Shown piece by piece: positions 5,283 to 7,905 of a stretch of DNA of 7,905 bases. Position 1 is the first letter of the stretch; every line of letters begins with the position of its first letter. Position numbers and translations under genes: made by a program. Source of the DNA: Candidatus Coatesiibacteriota bacterium (GTDB lineage: Bacteria > JAFGND01); assembly GCA_016927185.1 (NCBI GenBank), contig JAFGND010000069.1:1-7905 (forward strand), written 5' to 3'. The notes under the pieces were generated by a model. It saw only the letters and a list, made by a program, of their open reading frames with translations. It had not been told where the DNA came from and ran no database searches.

Positions 5283-7113
5283 ACTGCTGTTATTCTGTTT
5301 GTTCCTGTGGTTTTCTGTCTCAAGCGCAGATGATACGGGAGGATATGAAAGCAGCAGTACTGGAACTGGAACAGGCACAAGTTCAGGTACAGGAGAACCT
5401 CCCAAGACAGGTGTTTACTTCTCGTTTTCAAATAATGACGATACAAGCAGCTTAAGCCAGAATGCCTATTATATAGAAAACCTCACTCAAAATATTTCTG
5501 TATCAAGTTCTAACATAGCAACTGCAAGGGATGAACTGAATATAGATGAAGAATCAAGAAGATTCAGCACTAAAAACGATATTGGTTATGATTTCATGAA
5601 TTTTGCAAAGCTCTCCATGTCATATAATCATTCAAAAAGCCAGGATTATGAATCTGGTGAAGAAAGATTATTGACTTTGTCAGATGATATATCTGCCGGG
5701 CTTCTGGTAAAACCTTATCAAGATATAATCCTGTCTGGAAGATATGGTCATTCGGGTGAGAAAACTTATTCTTACGAAAGCTCTGAAGAAAAGGATTATG
5801 GAAGAACGGGCAGCTGGGCTGGTAGTTATAATAATGATCTAACCAGAACACTGAAAGTAGGTCTTGACTACAGCCATAATTTCTATTTCAGAGAATTGAC
5901 AGAATCCAATATTCATAGATTGAGTGGTTCCATAGCTAAAAGAATATTTGAAGATGGTGTAATCAATTACGGAGCAGAGCAATCATATAGTAAGGAAACA
6001 AATAAAAACAGTTATAGAGATAGCGAAGAAAAAAAATATTCAGCTTCTTTTTCATATAAACTTCCATATGAAATAAAAAGCATGCTTGGATACAACTATG
6101 GAGTTACAAATGATACCACTTCAACAGATTCTACTTCAAGCAGTTCTTTCAGTAAGGGTTTTACTCAGGGATTAGCTGCAAATTTATCTGCGGATATCTT
6201 CAATAACCTGAGCTTGACTGGTTCTTTGTCTAAGACCTATTTCAAGAAGAACTATACTGCATCAATTAATGACTACTATTCGAATTCAAATAGTCTTTCA
6301 TCGCAGATGTCTTACAAAATGCCTCCATGGGGAAGTATAGATTTCACAAGGAGCTTTAAACTGGACCAGTTTTTTCTGGAAAATGAAAGAAACGAAAATG
6401 ACAGAGACAATTATTCCTCTACGACATCACTAAGATTTGATATAATTCCCACTAGTTTTCTTACTCTATTCCTTACAGTAGGAGGAGAAGAGAATGCTAT
6501 CAAGTATATAAAATCATCTCATAGTGCTGACAACAAGACAACAACAGCATATCAATTCCTTCCTGGAATGACTTTTGTCCCTGCCCAAAAGCTTTCAGTA
6601 ACACAAACATTTAATATAAAGGCTACTTATACAAGATATGATTTTCAAGACTATGCCCCTACTGATGATTATTTATACAGACAATGGGGTGTCGTATATT
6701 ATGCAGTTTATAACTTCACACAAATATGGTCACTGTCATCAGCATATAGTCATAATCAAATGGATGAAGGAGTATATTCATATAGTCAGAGTAAGAAAAA
6801 GGAGATATTTTATCCAAGTAATAAGCGTATAGAAGACGGAATTAGCCTTGCCATACAATTTAATCCTTCACAAAAATGGAAAAACAGCCTTGGCGGAGAT
6901 TTAGACTGGACAGATTACTACACTAATGTTAATGGTGAATGGAAAGAATCTGTTACCGGAATTCTTTTGCAAAAAACGTTATCAACAAGCATTGAATATA
7001 CATATAGTAAATATTCAAGATTAAAAATGAACGCAAGTCGTATTTTTCCAGAGGATGAACCAGCATATTGGCAATTCAGCCTTGGATTGAGTTATTCTCC
7101 ATACTTGCAATAA
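5254..7113 (+). CDS. Putative outer-membrane beta-barrel protein, family not recognised
   Basis: 619 aa. A signal peptide (residues 1-25, hydrophobic core LLLFCLFLWF, likely cut after SVSSA) is followed by a Ser/Thr/Gly linker (33-47, SSSTGTGTGTSSGTG). The remaining roughly 550 residues are rich in Tyr, Ser, Asn and Asp, with alternating polar/hydrophobic short segments separated by charged turns (for example LSGRYGHSG, KVGLDYSHNF, YWQFSLGLSYSP). This is the usual look of a many-stranded outer-membrane beta-barrel. The C-terminus (GLSYSPYLQ) resembles a final strand but lacks the classic terminal Phe. No long alpha-helical domain, plug or TonB box is evident. ATG 5254 is supported by GAAGG at 5241-5245 and by giving a complete signal peptide, although it lies 29 nt inside the ThpR gene. 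It could be a porin-like channel, an exopolysaccharide-export barrel or a surface protein. Barrel status is an inference from composition and pattern. Confidence 0.75.
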   Translation: MRLCGKFSPELLLFCLFLWFSVSSADDTGGYESSSTGTGTGTSSGTGEPPKTGVYFSFSNNDDTSSLSQNAYYIENLTQNISVSSSNIATARDELNIDEESRRFSTKNDIGYDFMNFAKLSMSYNHSKSQDYESGEERLLTLSDDISAGLLVKPYQDIILSGRYGHSGEKTYSYESSEEKDYGRTGSWAGSYNNDLTRTLKVGLDYSHNFYFRELTESNIHRLSGSIAKRIFEDGVINYGAEQSYSKETNKNSYRDSEEKKYSASFSYKLPYEIKSMLGYNYGVTNDTTSTDSTSSSSFSKGFTQGLAANLSADIFNNLSLTGSLSKTYFKKNYTASINDYYSNSNSLSSQMSYKMPPWGSIDFTRSFKLDQFFLENERNENDRDNYSSTTSLRFDIIPTSFLTLFLTVGGEENAIKYIKSSHSADNKTTTAYQFLPGMTFVPAQKLSVTQTFNIKATYTRYDFQDYAPTDDYLYRQWGVVYYAVYNFTQIWSLSSAYSHNQMDEGVYSYSQSKKKEIFYPSNKRIEDGISLAIQFNPSQKWKNSLGGDLDWTDYYTNVNGEWKESVTGILLQKTLSTSIEYTYSKYSRLKMNASRIFPEDEPAYWQFSLGLSYSPYLQ

Positions 7114-7115
7114 AA

Positions 7116-7685
7116 TTACAAATTCTTTATTCTTTCTAAATCTATATTCTTTATGAATTCGATGAACACCTTGTCATTGGAAAATTTCAAAGATTCTGAA
7201 GATGAAGTATTAAGACCAGGTCCATTAATCCCTATTCTGATTCTTCCAACTTTAATCTGCATGAAGCTATTCTGAACAAAGACAGCAGGATAATCCATGA
7301 TTTTGTTTGTGAATGCCTTGAAATTCTCAGGACAATATTTGAAATCATCTATTGTAATTTCAAGTACAGCGGATTGAGGATCCTTCTCATCATTTCTTAT
7401 CGGAAAAAGTAGCCAGGTAATCTGACTGGTTTTATTTACAAGGTTTACTGTAGCTGATTCTTCAACTAGTTTATAATCTCTTGAAAACCTTTCAGGTATT
7501 TTAGGGCGTAGAGATCTTAATTGTTCAAGTGATAAAATGTCTGCTTCCTCATTTTCCTTAGTCTCTTTCTTGCTTTCTTCTTCTTTTGAATCAACTTCCT
7601 TGCTATCCTTTGTTTCCTTTACAACAGGTTTTGAGCATCCTGCTATTAATAGAATTAGCAATATATAGTAGACTATTTTTTTCAT
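7116..7685 (-). CDS. Lipoprotein with Lys/Glu-rich linker, unknown function
   Basis: 189 aa from ATG 7685. MKKIVYYILLILLIAGC is a textbook lipoprotein signal with lipobox LIAG followed by C17, so the mature protein starts at C17 and is lipid-anchored. Ser at the next position would favour the outer membrane under the enterobacterial Lol rule. A low-complexity Lys/Glu/Ser linker follows (about 23-48), acting as a flexible tether, then a folded domain of about 140 residues (about 50-189) with several beta-like segments (TVNLVNKTSQITWLLFPI, SAVLEITIDDFKY, MQIKVGRIRIGING). I do not recognise its family. The frame stays open 96 nt further upstream to 7781, but that start would bury the signal peptide, so it is rejected. 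No clear SD is seen. Its stop lies 2 bp from the stop of the barrel gene on the other strand, with no terminator hairpin visible between them. Confidence 0.85.
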   Translation of the reverse strand: MKKIVYYILLILLIAGCSKPVVKETKDSKEVDSKEEESKKETKENEEADILSLEQLRSLRPKIPERFSRDYKLVEESATVNLVNKTSQITWLLFPIRNDEKDPQSAVLEITIDDFKYCPENFKAFTNKIMDYPAVFVQNSFMQIKVGRIRIGINGPGLNTSSSESLKFSNDKVFIEFIKNIDLERIKNL

Positions 7686-7751
7686 ATGCTGATCACTGAA
7701 ATCAAGTTGCTCTGAGTCAAGAAAAACATGGTTGACTATAAACATCATGGT

Positions 7752-7757
7752 AAGGAA
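7752..7757 (+). promoter_or_regulatory. Ribosome binding site for the right-edge gene
   Basis: AAGGAA lies 9 nt before ATG 7767. It favours 7767 over the in-frame upstream ATG at 7728, which has no comparable SD, and over the internal ATG at 7776, where spacing would be 18 nt. Confidence 0.6.
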
Positions 7758-7766
7758 CTTGTTATT

Positions 7767-7905
7767 ATGAAGATTATGCATTTAGTTACAATTGGAACTG
7801 GTGAAGCAGGTGGAAAAGAGACTTTTTTGATTGACTTATTAAATGCAATTTTCAATATGAATTCAGCAACAATAAAGCTTGTTTCTTTTGAGGAGAACAT
7901 AACAA
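7767..7905 (+). CDS. N-terminus of a Rossmann-like protein with Gly-rich loop (partial, runs off right edge)
   Basis: 46 codons are open to the window edge. The protein starts MKIMHLVTIGTGEAGGKETF, followed by an amphipathic helix (LIDLLNAIFNMNS) and a second strand TIKLVSFEEN. This reads as strand-loop-helix-strand, the start of a Rossmann-like fold. Two readings are possible. One is a ParA/TraL-type SIMIBI ATPase whose deviant Walker A loop is degenerate (GEAGGKET where KGGxGK[S/T]T is expected; Lys is kept, Ser replaced by Glu). The other is a CARF-type domain, where a strand followed by GTG near the N-terminus is common. Neither can be settled from 46 residues. The gene diverges from the lipoprotein gene with 81 bp between start codons. 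Coding status is supported by the SD and the well-formed secondary-structure pattern. Confidence 0.6.
   Translation, partial: MKIMHLVTIGTGEAGGKETFLIDLLNAIFNMNSATIKLVSFEENIT

Noticed and set aside
5347-5400. Thr-Gly/Ser repeat region as a tandem DNA repeat or phase-variable tract
   Set aside because: The codons for Thr and Gly vary (act, aca, gga, ggc, ggt), so this is a protein-level low-complexity linker and not a slippage-prone DNA repeat.
5264-6832. Short frames inside the barrel gene (5264-5455 and 6638-6832 forward, 5594-5851 reverse)
   Set aside because: Out-of-frame shadows of a 619-codon gene with a signal peptide; no SD or recognisable product.
7732-7742. Rightward promoter with TATAAA at 7737-7742 for the right-edge gene
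   Set aside because: No acceptable -35 lies at 15-19 bp upstream; a weak match in AT-rich DNA.
7686-7781. Upstream extension of the lipoprotein frame to an ATG at 7781
   Set aside because: It would put 32 residues in front of a perfect lipoprotein signal peptide and run into the divergent gene's start region.
1-7905. CRISPR array, tRNA, rRNA, insertion sequence or transposase
   Set aside because: No regularly spaced repeats, no cloverleaf-like sequence with CCA-type end and no transposase or integrase motifs were seen on either strand.

Overview
This is an AT-rich (about one third G+C by eye), densely coded bacterial segment. It looks like a Gram-negative (diderm) organism: one product reads as an outer-membrane beta-barrel with a signal peptide, another is a lipoprotein, and a third is a membrane thiol-redox conduit that would serve a periplasm. 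The tiny basic ribosomal-type protein after the HU gene is of a kind I associate with Bacteroidota/Chlorobi-like and related uncultured lineages, but the sequence alone does not fix a phylum. There is no rRNA, tRNA, CRISPR array, insertion sequence or other mobile element.

Layout. Bases 1-2178 form a leftward block: a GT4-type glycosyltransferase (GTG start, 2178 to 982), a secreted SUMF1/FGE-fold protein overlapping it by 7 nt (988 to 131), and the first 28 codons of a membrane-anchored protein that runs off the left edge (85 to 1). A 190-bp divergent intergenic region (2179-2368) holds a TTGACA promoter-like element and a perfect 10-bp inverted repeat. To its right is a tightly packed rightward run of six genes (2369-7113): HU/IHF-type DNA-binding protein, a 31-aa bS22/mS38-like basic peptide, a YfcE/MJ0936-type metallophosphoesterase (TTG start), a double-thioredoxin/CcdA fusion, a ThpR-type RNA 2',3'-cyclic phosphodiesterase, and a Tyr/Ser-rich putative outer-membrane beta-barrel. 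Junctions are an 18-nt gap, a 4-nt overlap, a 1-nt overlap, a 3-nt gap and a 29-nt overlap, so this is very probably one operon.

A leftward lipoprotein gene (7685 to 7116) meets the barrel gene tail to tail with 2 bp between stop codons. Diverging from it is a gene cut by the right edge (7767 to 7905). Its N-terminus is a beta-alpha-beta Rossmann-like unit with a glycine-rich loop, possibly a degenerate ParA/TraL-type ATPase or a CARF-like domain.

How the genes fit together. The rightward operon mixes information-processing genes (nucleoid protein, ribosomal peptide, two small phosphoesterases) with envelope genes (thiol-disulfide transfer and an outer-membrane protein). The leftward block looks like envelope or exopolysaccharide work. 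Nothing shows a defence island or mobile system. The least ordinary items are the Trx-Trx-CcdA fusion, the family-unknown barrel, an FGE-fold protein lacking one of the two catalytic cysteines, a glycosyltransferase with Gln where a conserved Glu is expected, and the easily missed 31-codon gene.
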